The notes under the pieces were generated by a model. That model was given only the letters and a program-made list of their open reading frames with translations, ran no database searches and was not told the origin of the DNA. The position numbers were made by a program, and so were the translations under genes. A stretch of DNA of 64,000 bases, taken from assembly GCA_003223215.1 (NCBI GenBank), contig QHYH01000101.1, positions 26,877 to 90,876 on the forward strand, read 5' to 3'. This DNA comes from Acidobacteriota bacterium. GTDB lineage: Bacteria > Acidobacteriota > Terriglobia > Acidiferrales > UBA7541. How positions within the stretch are numbered: position 1 is the stretch's first letter; every line of letters starts with the position of its first letter. This document shows, one piece after another, positions 54,939 through 62,755 of this stretch.

Positions 54939-56780
54939 ATGGGACGAATCGTCGGAATCGATCTGGGAACGACGAACAGTCTGGTCGCGTACACAGATGC
55001 GCAGAGTGGGCAGCCGAAGTGTATCCCCGGGCCGTTTGGATCGCCGCTGTGCCCGTCGGTGGTAAGCATCGACGCGGACGGCGGCATCGTCGTTGGTGAA
55101 CCTGCGAAGCGGCGCCTGCTGAAGCAGCCCGAGCGCACGATTTATTCCGTGAAGCGGCTGATGGGGCGCGGGCCCGCGGACGTTCAGGATGAGCTGAAGC
55201 TTTTTCCATTCCGCATCGATCCTACAAGTAAGAACGTCATTCGCGTCCGGCTCGGAGAAAAAGTTTTCACGCCGCCGGAGATTTCCGCATTCATTCTTCG
55301 CGAACTGAAGAACTGGGCGGAAGCGTTTTTCGGTGAAACGGCAGACCGCGCGGTTATCACCGTGCCTGCCTATTTCGACGATGCCCAGCGCCAGGCCACC
55401 AAAGATGCCGGAAAAATCGCAGGACTTGAAGTTCTGCGGTTGGTGAACGAACCCACGGCTGCGGCGCTGGCCTACGGGCTGCACGAGAAACAGCGCGGAC
55501 GCGTCGCGGTTTACGACCTTGGCGGCGGCACGTTTGACATTTCCGTACTGAAGCTCATCTCCACGAGTGAAGGCGACATCTACCAGGTGCTATCGACCAA
55601 CGGCGATACCCACCTTGGCGGAGACGATATCGACAATCTCTTGCAGGCCTTCGTTCACGAGCTAATTCTGCAGCACGATCAGATTGATTTTTCGCCACAC
55701 GGCGAACTTGCGCAAGAACTTCGCAAGGCGCTTATCCACATGAAGCACCAGTTGTCCGAAGCGGAGGCGGTGATGCTGCGCTTCCCGTTACCGAGTGGCA
55801 AGGTCTTCACGCACGAATTTACGCGCGGCGCATTCGAGGCGCTGATTCGCCCGGTCGTTGACCGCACCATGGGTCCGCTGAAGCAGGCATTAGCCGACGC
55901 GCAGTTTAAGCCCAGCGATATGGACGAAGTGGTGCTGGTAGGCGGCGCCACGCGCACTCCGCTCATTCGCCGCACGGTGCAGGAATATTTTGACCGCAAG
56001 CCGCACACGGAGCTGAATCCGGATGAGGTGGTTGCGCTTGGCGCGGCAGTGCAGGCCAATATCCTCGATCGCGGCGTGAAAAATATGCTGCTGCTCGACG
56101 TAACCCCGCTTTCGCTGGGAATTGAGACGTATGGCGGCGCGGTGGCAAAAATCATCCCGCGCAACTCAACGATTCCGGCGAGCGCGCAGGAGCTTTACAC
56201 GACGGGTGTTGACAATCAGACGGGCATCGACATTCACGTCCTGCAGGGCGAGCGCGAACTGGCAAAAGACTGCCGTTCGCTCGCTCGGTTCACGCTGAAA
56301 GTGCCGCCAGCCCCGGCCGGGCTGCCACGCATCGAGGTGCGATTCCTGATAGACGCCAACGGCATCTTGCAGGTTGGTGCCAAAGATTTGCGTACGGGCG
56401 AGCAGCACTCCATCGAAGTGCAACCGAGCTACGGCATCAGCGATGCTGAGATCGAACACATGCTGGAAGAGTCTATCGAGTACGCCGAGCAGGATTTCGC
56501 GGAACGCCAGTTGATCGAGGCGCGCACGGAAGCGGAATCCATTCTGACGGCAACCGCCAAGGCGCTGACGAATCCACAATCGGCGAGCTTGGCGGCAGAA
56601 GAGCGTGCGAGGATTGACGCAACTGTGGCGGCGCTCAAGGAGTCTGTGGCTGGCAGCGACTACAAGCTCATCCGCAAGCGCATTGACGAACTGAATCAGG
56701 CGACCGAGCGATTGGCGGAGCTGTTGATGAGCAGCGCGGTCTCGACGGCGCTCGAAGGGCGGAAACTCGCCGAAGTGTGA
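54939..56780 (+). CDS. hscA: Hsp70-type chaperone HscA
   Basis: ATPase that helps release the Fe-S cluster from IscU. 613 residues. The nucleotide domain has [13 protein letters not shown] near 6, [17 protein letters not shown] near 141, [12 protein letters not shown] near 169, [12 protein letters not shown] near 197 and [10 protein letters not shown] near 334. The substrate domain begins [17 protein letters not shown]. The helical lid is complete. Slightly shorter than DnaK, as usual for HscA. Followed by about 160 nt, including an interspersed repeat, before fdx. Confidence 0.96.
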   Translation: MGRIVGIDLGTTNSLVAYTDAQSGQPKCIPGPFGSPLCPSVVSIDADGGIVVGEPAKRRLLKQPERTIYSVKRLMGRGPADVQDELKLFPFRIDPTSKNVIRVRLGEKVFTPPEISAFILRELKNWAEAFFGETADRAVITVPAYFDDAQRQATKDAGKIAGLEVLRLVNEPTAAALAYGLHEKQRGRVAVYDLGGGTFDISVLKLISTSEGDIYQVLSTNGDTHLGGDDIDNLLQAFVHELILQHDQIDFSPHGELAQELRKALIHMKHQLSEAEAVMLRFPLPSGKVFTHEFTRGAFEALIRPVVDRTMGPLKQALADAQFKPSDMDEVVLVGGATRTPLIRRTVQEYFDRKPHTELNPDEVVALGAAVQANILDRGVKNMLLLDVTPLSLGIETYGGAVAKIIPRNSTIPASAQELYTTGVDNQTGIDIHVLQGERELAKDCRSLARFTLKVPPAPAGLPRIEVRFLIDANGILQVGAKDLRTGEQHSIEVQPSYGISDAEIEHMLEESIEYAEQDFAERQLIEARTEAESILTATAKALTNPQSASLAAEERARIDATVAALKESVAGSDYKLIRKRIDELNQATERLAELLMSSAVSTALEGRKLAEV

Positions 56781-56867
56781 GCTTTCTTTGTACGGCGCGG
56801 CATCGCGCGCACCAGCTTGGCGGGAGGTTGCTTGGCCCTTTAGATTTGGGCGGCGGACGCTTTAACT

Positions 56868-56900
56868 GTCGTTCCGGGCGAAGCGAGGAATCTCTCTTTG
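56868..56900. repeat. copy of a short interspersed repeat
   Basis: Bases reading TCGTTCCGGGCGAAGCGAGG followed by AATCTCTC resemble a short interspersed repeat type (GTCATTCCGAGCGAAGCGAGGAATC-like) that I recall from intergenic regions of Acidobacteriota and other bacteria. It lies between hscA and fdx. A weaker relative is near 26250. Confidence 0.45.
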
Positions 56901-56939
56901 ATCTCGGACCGGCTGTGAAGAATCGGGGGAGGGAATTCC

Positions 56940-57350
56940 ATGGGCGGCACAAATCCATACATTGAAGAAGTCAAGTACAAGCCCGCCACGAAGAAATACA
57001 AAGTGACGTTTCTTCCCAGCGGCAAAACCGTCGAGGTGGATCCGGAGAAAATCCCGTACGGGCACAATGGCCTTCCAGGCAGCATTCTGGACGTTTCCGA
57101 AGGCTTCAAAATGCGTCTCGACCACGCCTGCGGGGGTGTGTGCGCCTGCTCGACCTGCCACGTAGTCGTTCATCAGGGCCTCGAATCGTGCAACGAAGCG
57201 ACGGATGCGGAATTCGATGAGCTGGACGAAGCGCCCGGCATCACCCCGAAGTCGCGGCTGGGCTGCCAGACGGTTCCGGACGGAACGACGGATATCGTGG
57301 TGGAGATTCCCGACTGGAACAAGAATTACGCGAAAGAAGCGGATCACTAA
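56940..57350 (+). CDS. fdx: [2Fe-2S] ferredoxin, adrenodoxin type
   Basis: Electron donor of the ISC system. 136 residues with C-x5-C-x2-C at Cys64, Cys70 and Cys73 (HACGGVCACSTC) and the fourth ligand Cys109 (LGCQTV). The N-terminal extension of about 20 residues is longer than in E. coli Fdx. Two extra cysteines (68, 84) are present. Purine-rich GGGGGAGGG precedes the ATG. Confidence 0.95.
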   Translation: MGGTNPYIEEVKYKPATKKYKVTFLPSGKTVEVDPEKIPYGHNGLPGSILDVSEGFKMRLDHACGGVCACSTCHVVVHQGLESCNEATDAEFDELDEAPGITPKSRLGCQTVPDGTTDIVVEIPDWNKNYAKEADH

Positions 57351-57494
57351 GGAGAGCGTGGTCGACGAGTCGCAACTGGTGATCCATGGAAAACCACTAG
57401 GAATGCCGCGTGGGGATCGCGCCAATCGTTGTAATAGTAACCAAAGATGTACCCCTAGGACTCCAAGGTGCCAAGGTTTGTAAGGAGAAGCCCC

Positions 57495-57713
57495 GTGCCG
57501 CAGACATTTACCTGGGACAACTTTGAGGATATCGCCATCGCGCTGGCCGACAAATATCCGGACACCGATCCGCTGACCGTGCGCTTCACGGACATGCACA
57601 AGTGGGTCATCGAACTCCCCGGCTTCACTGGCGATCCCGCCGGATCGAACGAATCCAAGCTCGAGGCGATCCAAATGGCCTGGCAGGAGGAGTATCAGGA
57701 TCGCCAGGCCTGA
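57495..57713 (+). CDS. iscX: IscX (YfhJ) iron/IscS-binding regulator
   Basis: 72 residues, matching the small acidic IscX family: FTWDNFEDIAIALADKYPDTDPL at the start, RFTDMHKWVIELPGF in the middle and ESKLEAIQMAWQEEY at the end. In E. coli it binds IscS and iron and tunes cluster assembly. The start is GTG at 57495, with TAAGGAG 7 nt upstream; the frame is open for 27 nt more. Last clear gene of the isc operon. Confidence 0.93.
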   Translation: MPQTFTWDNFEDIAIALADKYPDTDPLTVRFTDMHKWVIELPGFTGDPAGSNESKLEAIQMAWQEEYQDRQA

Positions 57714-57838
57714 TGTCGGAAAAGCCCTTCGAAAACAAAATTGGGAACTGGCAAAAGATTTCCGGCGGCATTGCAGCTTCGTTGGAGTCCTGCTCAGAGC
57801 TGCTTGTCCGTACCGAAGAATTCTCTTATTCTAGATAA
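57713..57838 (+). CDS. doubtful 41-residue frame overlapping the iscX stop
   Basis: Starts in the TGATG overlap with iscX and ends 22 nt before the tRNA fragment. The product has no recognised feature. It could be a translationally coupled small protein or chance; listed because of the overlap. Confidence 0.25.
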   Translation: MSEKPFENKIGNWQKISGGIAASLESCSELLVRTEEFSYSR

Positions 57839-57859
57839 GATATCCACCCCGCAAAGCGT

Positions 57860-57899
57860 GGCGCTATGGTGCAACGGTTAGCATGCGGCCCTTTCAAGG
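57860..57899 (+). pseudogene. 5-prime half of a tRNA-Glu (UUC), truncated
   Basis: The 40 nt fold exactly as tRNA positions 1-40: GGCGCTA acceptor strand, TG, D stem GTGC/GCAT with an 8-nt loop containing GG, then CGGCC, the anticodon loop CTTTCAA (UUC), and GG. The next bases are AAG where CCG would be needed to close the anticodon stem, and no variable loop, TTCGA arm or matching acceptor 3-prime strand (TAGCGCC) follows. The gene is broken at position 40/41. tRNA genes are common integration sites, so this marks a probable boundary of acquired DNA. Confidence 0.75.
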
Positions 57900-57937
57900 A
57901 AGTTGTGGTGACTCCAGACAAAGGACTTGCTGCATTT

Positions 57938-58123
57938 TTAATAATTTACACTAGGCTGGAGTGGGTTGGAGAGGGCTGCAATCTTCTGGATCAGGAGCGG
58001 AGTCACGGCCGACGAACTTGCATCTGCCGTGTCGTAGATCACTCGGATTTTTATCGGGGCTGTTTGTGCTGAGGCTGTTGCCACAAAGAGCAAAACGACT
58101 GTAAATGCGAAAATGTTCTTCAT
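57938..58123 (-). CDS. 61-residue secreted protein, probably C-terminally truncated
   Basis: A clean start (AAGGAG 9 nt before ATG 58123) and a clear signal peptide (MKNIFAFTVVLLFVATASAQ) lead into only 40 further residues, which begin like the first strand and helix of a longer domain (IKIRVIYDTADASSSAV). The stop falls about 40 nt from the tRNA break, so the gene was probably cut when the boundary formed. Function unknown. Confidence 0.55.
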   Translation of the reverse strand: MKNIFAFTVVLLFVATASAQTAPIKIRVIYDTADASSSAVTPLLIQKIAALSNPLQPSVNY

Positions 58124-58227
58124 CCCGGATCTCCTTCTAGCTCTGCTTGTACGGATGATGACAGACTGTCGCTGCTTCCGGTGTTGCGCTCTGGCGACCG
58201 TAAGACCGTGGCATCTTCCCGAGAATG

Positions 58228-59133
58228 CTAAGCCAGCATCGACTGATATCGAAGCTTGTACACGTCGTCCGCCTCCCCCGCATGTCCGCCGAGCAATACC
58301 CACAGACGGGTCAAGGTCTCTCGGTTCTTAAGCTGGCAGAAACTGTCGATTTCGCTCGCGATTGCCAAGACCGTGATGAGAGAGCGCGAAAAGTGTCTGA
58401 ATTTGTACGTCTCAAAGTTTTGTTCCGCGATCATTCTTCGTTCGTCTTCTGGTGCCAAATCGGAGATCAGAAAGCCGCCAGCGGCGAACAAGCCCGAAGC
58501 ATTCAAGTGAGCTTGTGCTGATGTTTCTCCGTAGAGCCACTTCTCTAAAAATTCCATGAACGGTTGGCTCCTGGTAGTCGTCTTCATCAACCTGTAAGGC
58601 GCGTACCAGCGCGGGATGAGAGTCGGGTTAGCCTTCTGTTCAGTCGTTATCGCAAGGTACTTCTCTATTGTTGGCAACCATTCCCGCAAAGTGAGAAAGT
58701 GCGCTTGCCCCTTGGGATGCCTACCATACCTTGCGTGGAATTTGTCGTATTCTTCCCGCGCTTGGCGGTACCCAGAAAGTTCGTAAGCCATCGAACGCGC
58801 TGGAAAATCATCCAGCATAAACACCAGTGTAAAAAGCAAATCGAGAAGCTGACGGTTCGTGGGCGGAAGTATCAACACGAACTCCCTTTTACGTTTTGGG
58901 GTGTCGTCTGCGTCCGAGCAGAGAAAGCTCGCGGCTTCGTAGGAGTTTTTTGTAAAGCGAAGCATAGTCAAGAAGAGGGATAACTTGCGCTCTGCTTCTA
59001 TGTCGTGCGATGCCATCGACTGCTTAAGAAGCCGCACGAGTTCACAATCCATATCCCGAAGAAGTCCCTGAATCGGAGCTTGTACAATTCGGGCATCGAA
59101 TACTTCGAGTGGCGGAAGTTTCTCCCCTGCCAT
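58228..59133 (-). CDS. protein of unknown function in the accessory region
   Basis: 301 residues from ATG 59133, chosen because AGGAGG lies upstream and the longer GTG version (59214) would overlap the next gene. Mostly helical, soluble, without a signal peptide. Recognisable stretches are LPPTNRQLLDLLFTLVFMLDD, WLPTIEKYLAITTEQ and, near the end, FSRSLITVLAIASEIDSFCQL. The central LLDLLFTLVF pattern recalls helical DUF families of mobile regions, but I do not assign one. Base composition is lower in GC than the isc operon. Confidence 0.6.
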   Translation of the reverse strand: MAGEKLPPLEVFDARIVQAPIQGLLRDMDCELVRLLKQSMASHDIEAERKLSLFLTMLRFTKNSYEAASFLCSDADDTPKRKREFVLILPPTNRQLLDLLFTLVFMLDDFPARSMAYELSGYRQAREEYDKFHARYGRHPKGQAHFLTLREWLPTIEKYLAITTEQKANPTLIPRWYAPYRLMKTTTRSQPFMEFLEKWLYGETSAQAHLNASGLFAAGGFLISDLAPEDERRMIAEQNFETYKFRHFSRSLITVLAIASEIDSFCQLKNRETLTRLWVLLGGHAGEADDVYKLRYQSMLA

Positions 59134-59189
59134 TGACGTAGACTCCTCCTCTTGCCACGACCGCAGCGACTCGTGAGCAGCGTGTGTCG

Positions 59190-59549
59190 CTACTTGGAGT
59201 AAAGAATCTTGCACTCTTCAATTTTGGATTGCTTCTGTCTCTGCATCTGCTCTAGCAGTGGCACGGGAACGTTGTACGAACCGTTGCGAGCTTTAGTCCC
59301 GTTGTTTTCCAAATTTCTTTGAAAATCCGCGTTCGCGTCTGCCACGCAATTCTCTAGCTTCAATCGCCGGACATCGTCGTCATTGGTGCTCTTGGTGCGT
59401 TCCGCTCCAAGTTGACGCGTGCGGTCTTCCAGTTGTTTCACGCGTTGTTCGAGATTCGTTACTCGTTTGTCTTCACATCCCGCCTCGCTCAAGGACAAAA
59501 GCGCGAAGCCGACAGCGACAACGAGGAGCGAGCGGGTTCTCTGTCTCAT
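59190..59549 (-). CDS. probable lipoprotein with coiled coil
   Basis: 119 residues. An Arg-rich N-terminus and hydrophobic stretch end in SEAGC, a near-lipobox (the -3 position is Glu, so lipidation is uncertain). A short coiled coil follows (VTNLEQRVKQLEDRTRQLG), then a charged C-terminal part. Such small coiled-coil proteins often sit on the periplasmic face of a membrane. Function unknown. The ORF ends 57 nt before the start of the 301-residue gene downstream. Confidence 0.6.
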   Translation of the reverse strand: MRQRTRSLLVVAVGFALLSLSEAGCEDKRVTNLEQRVKQLEDRTRQLGAERTKSTNDDDVRRLKLENCVADANADFQRNLENNGTKARNGSYNVPVPLLEQMQRQKQSKIEECKILYSK

Positions 59550-59669
59550 AGATGACTTGCGCCTGTGGCGAATTCTAGCACCTGTCCGCCGAGCACGTTC
59601 AGGTTCTCGTCGCCGGGTCGTGGGTCAGTTTGAATTTAAGATGAACGAAAAGGCTCAGCGCGATTCGTC

Positions 59670-60041
59670 TTATTTTTGTTTGTATTGGGCTGCTGCTGCC
59701 TCTAACTGCGATGGCACAACATAACCGTCTACCATCAATCTGGCAGCAATTTTTGGGTTTCTCGTTTCTACGGCAAGTTGGGCTAGCTTTTCGCCACACT
59801 CGACGAAATCTTTTTGACGGGTTTCCGCGTAACCGGCTCCGTGCCCGCGTGCATATCCGAGCGAATATGAGGCTGAATGCTTGACGGAAGGGTCGCCGTT
59901 CCAATCGTTTCCGTATTCGGTTGCGTGCTCTGTGGCAGCACTTGAAGCAGCGTCCGAGTAGCCTTTGCTATAGGAGCCGTAGCCAACTAAGCCAAACAGA
60001 CAGAGCAAAACCACAATACCGATTTTCGTTTTCATCTCCAT
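59670..60041 (-). CDS. small membrane-anchored protein of unknown function
   Basis: 123 residues: one N-terminal membrane segment (about 5-22, IGIVVLLCLFGLVGYGSY) and then a soluble part rich in Ala, Gly, Tyr and Ser (SLGYARGHGAGYAETRQ) with a single later Cys. AAGGAG lies 4 nt before ATG 60041. No family recognised. Two or three alternative ATG/Met starts exist within six residues. Confidence 0.55.
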   Translation of the reverse strand: MEMKTKIGIVVLLCLFGLVGYGSYSKGYSDAASSAATEHATEYGNDWNGDPSVKHSASYSLGYARGHGAGYAETRQKDFVECGEKLAQLAVETRNPKIAARLMVDGYVVPSQLEAAAAQYKQK

Positions 60042-60214
60042 CGTGCTCCTTACTACAGTGTATAACTATCCGCAACCTCCGCTTCTATGGCTGTCTTTAC
60101 GCGCAATGGCTCGTGAATCTGCTTCGGCGGTTAGGCTTGGCCTAGCTCTGGATTATGTCTTGCGGTCGGATGGGCACTACTGGACTACAATTGAGTGCGG
60201 ATGTGTCCCAAAAG

Positions 60215-61267
60215 ATGAGCTTTACACCTCAATTTGAGATAACGAATTCGATCACGGCGGAGTTGACAAGGATCGAACGGGCGCGTGGATTTCTGGACGC
60301 GGCCAAACTTTCCGAGGACTGGATTGCCGGTATGCAAAAGCGCGCCCTCGTGCTTGAGGCGCACTATACGACGCATATCGAAGGCACTCAACTTACGCTT
60401 GAACAATCGGAGCGCATTCTCGCAGGTCAAAAGGTCCGAGGGGCTAGACCGGATGATGCGCAAGAGCTCCTCAACTACAAGAAAGCATTTGAATTGGTTT
60501 CAGGTTACTTGGAGAGCGGCGAGCCGATCACTGAGGCGCTGATACGCCAGATTCACAAACGCCTGGTTCAAAGCGTGCGTGGAAACAAGGCGTCACCGGG
60601 AGAATATCGCAAAATTCAAAATTACATCGTCAACTTGCGCACAGGGGAGAAGACATATACGCCGCCGCCACCGCTCGAAGTTCCACAGATGATGACTGAC
60701 TTTGTCTCGTGGCTGCGAAAGGACACACAAATACATCCGGTCATTGTGGCCGGCATCGCGCAGTTTCAGCTCGTTCACATTCATCCCTTTGTTGACGGCA
60801 ACGGACGTTCAGCGCGCTTGCTTTCGACCCTTTGCCTCTACAGAACAGGTTACGATTTCAAGCGGCTCTTCACTATCAGCGAGTATTACGACCGCGACCG
60901 GCCCGCTTATTACAAAGCGCTGCAGAGCGTCCGCGAGCGTGGAATGAACATGACTGGCTGGCTCGAATACTTCACAGAGGGCTTGGGCGCGCAGATGCGA
61001 GACGTTCAAATGACTGCTGAGCACGTCATGCGCAAGGATGTGATTCTGGCGAAGGCCCGGAAGAATGGATTGAAAGAGCGGCCCGTCGCGATTCTCGGTT
61101 ATCTGCTCACCGCAGGCAAAGCGACAGTGGCACAATGCGAAGAGGAATTGAAGATGAACAGAAGAACGCTCCAGCGCGACTTCAAACTGCTGGTTGAAAA
61201 GGGCCTAGTGCGCGAGGTCGGCACCGGTCCTACTGACCCCACCAAATACTACCAGCCGCTACTGTGA
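60215..61267 (+). CDS. Fic-domain AMP-transferase with C-terminal winged helix
   Basis: 350 residues. Residues 52-57 (TTHIEG) form the inhibitory S/T-x-x-x-E-G helix of class II Fic proteins. The catalytic loop HPFVDGNGR is at 190-198 with its His190 and Arg198 intact. The C-terminal part (about 275-345) is a winged helix (VAQCEEELKMNRRTLQRDFKLLVEKGLV), giving a Fic-HTH architecture common as single-gene Fic proteins of bacteria and archaea. Likely modifies a protein target with AMP, released from inhibition when the helix moves; target unknown. ATG at 60215 fits the family start, though the frame runs to 60155. Confidence 0.88.
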   Translation: MSFTPQFEITNSITAELTRIERARGFLDAAKLSEDWIAGMQKRALVLEAHYTTHIEGTQLTLEQSERILAGQKVRGARPDDAQELLNYKKAFELVSGYLESGEPITEALIRQIHKRLVQSVRGNKASPGEYRKIQNYIVNLRTGEKTYTPPPPLEVPQMMTDFVSWLRKDTQIHPVIVAGIAQFQLVHIHPFVDGNGRSARLLSTLCLYRTGYDFKRLFTISEYYDRDRPAYYKALQSVRERGMNMTGWLEYFTEGLGAQMRDVQMTAEHVMRKDVILAKARKNGLKERPVAILGYLLTAGKATVAQCEEELKMNRRTLQRDFKLLVEKGLVREVGTGPTDPTKYYQPLL

Positions 61268-61315
61268 CAAGCTGTGACAGATTACTGTGACAAGCTATGA
61301 CAGACGACTGTGACA
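61263..61315 (+). repeat. 23-bp tandem repeat (iteron-like) at the fic stop codon
   Basis: TGTGACA starts at 61263, 61273, 61286 and 61309, with TATGACA at 61296, giving intervals 10, 13, 10 and 13. The 23-bp unit TGTGACAAGCTGTGACAGAT plus TAC occurs at 61263 and, with few changes, at 61286, and begins a third time at 61309. The fic stop codon TGA (61265-61267) lies inside the first copy. Confidence 0.85.
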
Positions 61316-61409
61316 GCACATGGTTCGGCATCTGCCCGCCGCCTGACAGTACTCGGCAAGGGAGTATAATATGTTGTGTATCCCCCCTGTCCCTCAGTGG
61401 GCAGGAAGC

Positions 61410-61441
61410 GAAGCCGACCTTTGGGTTGGCTTCAGTGTTTT
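61410..61441 (+). terminator. terminator-like hairpin between fic and the PadR module
   Basis: GAAGCCGACC at 61410-61419 pairs with GGTTGGCTTC at 61424-61433 (one G-T pair) around a TTTG loop, then AGTGTTTTAG. It lies between convergent transcription units and may serve both. Confidence 0.55.
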
Positions 61442-61460
61442 AGTCCCTTTTGAAAACCCC

Positions 61461-61763
61461 TTAACGGCCACTAGCGCGCAATTTTGAGTCCCTGCATGAT
61501 GACCCAACCGCACCGCCCGAAAGGGAGCTGCCCGCCGGAAGTTTCATCCATTTCCAGGCACCCGAAACCACCGAACGTGAGAAGAGCATAATTCCTCCGA
61601 ACGACCACCTCACCGTTTCAAATGCACTCCTCGTCTCATCAATCTCCGCCGCCAGCGCCAACCCCCGCGCGCGATTCTCCTGGGGCCAATAACGCACCGC
61701 GCATCCCAGCGCCCATCGCGCAAACCGCGCCGTTACCGAATTTTCTTGTGCGGACATGCTCAT
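61461..61763 (-). CDS. 100-residue partner of the PadR gene, probably truncated
   Basis: Starts in an ATGA overlap with the PadR gene, so the two form an operon. The protein opens RFARWALGCAVRYWPQENRARGLALAAE and has one possible membrane-proximal segment (SFGGIMLFSRSVV). Its last 20 residues look unstructured, ending soon after the terminator hairpin. PadR genes are often followed by a membrane protein of 200 or more residues in Acidobacteriota, so this is probably a shortened remnant. Function unknown. Confidence 0.5.
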   Translation of the reverse strand: MSMSAQENSVTARFARWALGCAVRYWPQENRARGLALAAEIDETRSAFETVRWSFGGIMLFSRSVVSGAWKWMKLPAGSSLSGGAVGSSCRDSKLRASGR

Positions 61764-62077
61764 GCCTCGTGCTCTGCTGCCGCCGGCTTCCAAAAGCGCC
61801 GTTTCTGTGCCGCCCGAATCTCTTCCCGCGCCCACTCTCGTGCCGTTCCGGAAAGACGGTAAGGATGTCGCGGCGGCCTCCCTGGCGTTTTCACTTCTTC
61901 CCAGCGCGTCTCCAGCCAGTGCAGTTTTTCAAGCCGCATCAATATCGGATAAAGCGTCCCGGAAGGTATGCCAGTGCTCTGGCTCAGCGAATACCCGTGC
62001 TGCCATTGCCCCGCACGGCCCAGTAGGGCATCCAGCACCGCCAACGTTTGCCGAGACAGCCGAATCCGCAGTCCCAT
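61760..62077 (-). CDS. PadR-family transcriptional regulator
   Basis: 105 residues, a typical short PadR: the winged helix with LAVLDALLGRAGQWQHGYSLSQ, the recognition segment STGIPSGTLYPILMRLEKLHWLE, and the wing GRPPRHPYRLSGTAREWARE. Such regulators usually repress a neighbouring transporter or membrane gene in response to a small molecule. Its partner overlaps by 4 nt. A dyad upstream at 62107-62121 is a candidate operator. Confidence 0.88.
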   Translation of the reverse strand: MGLRIRLSRQTLAVLDALLGRAGQWQHGYSLSQSTGIPSGTLYPILMRLEKLHWLETRWEEVKTPGRPPRHPYRLSGTAREWAREEIRAAQKRRFWKPAAAEHEA

Positions 62078-62106
62078 AATCTAACTCTATACTTAAACAT
62101 TCTCTA

Positions 62107-62121
62107 GTACTTCGATAGTAC
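62107..62121. promoter_or_regulatory. candidate PadR operator
   Basis: GTACT, TCGAT, AGTAC forms a perfect 5-bp inverted repeat about 30 nt upstream of the PadR start. Position and symmetry fit autoregulation, which PadR proteins commonly show. Confidence 0.4.
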
Positions 62122-62572
62122 CTTTCTCAGGTGAACGCCTATCCCGTCTTTCAGGGGCTCTCTCGATGGACGGACTGCATGGATTACTTTACCTTCCCCG
62201 CGTCGTCGCTCCACGCTGACGGCAAAAAAACAGCCTCCACGCTCCCGCTCGATGGTCCGTGGACTTGCAAACCGGAAGTCCCATGCGAGTGCCATCGGTA
62301 GGCACTCTCCCAACCGGCAGCCACATCAACCCTCAGCCACCCTTCCGGTGAACTCCAGGAAAACGATTATCGACACCGCGTTCCCGATTATGTCGCCGAG
62401 CCAACCGGGTCCGCCCGCGATAGTAGAAGAGAGGATGATACTTGCCCGCATGGACGAGGATCGCCACGTCATGACCTCTGAAAGGACACTTGGTTGGAAT
62501 TCCAAGCAAGGTACAGATAATGGGGGGCCGAAATAAGCTTCCGATAGCGTCCGCGCCGAATTGAGCATCTCC
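62122..62572. other. 451-bp region between the PadR operator and the HTH fragment
   Basis: Open frames on both strands have no ribosome site and no recognised product. Nothing else stands out. Confidence 0.45.
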
Positions 62573-62755
62573 ATGTCACAGAAACACCAACTGCTCCTAA
62601 ACGCCGTTTTCCATCAGCTGAGTCGGGCCCCCTCATGCCCGCTTGGGGACCTTTCGCGTGAATTGTGCGTTAGCAGACGAACGATTGAGATAGCTGTCAG
62701 CATTACTACGGGAAAAACGTTCCGCGACGTTCGGGAACAGAAGGTCACATTGTAG
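62573..62755 (+). pseudogene. truncated AraC-type HTH protein
   Basis: 60 residues. From residue 25 the sequence LGDLSRELCVSRRTIEIAVS followed by TTGKTFRDVREQ matches the first half of an AraC-type DNA-binding domain, but the second helix-turn-helix is missing. The frame stops exactly where antisense EXORDIUM-like sequence begins (about 62740-62756). The gene has been cut by a rearrangement. Confidence 0.6.
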
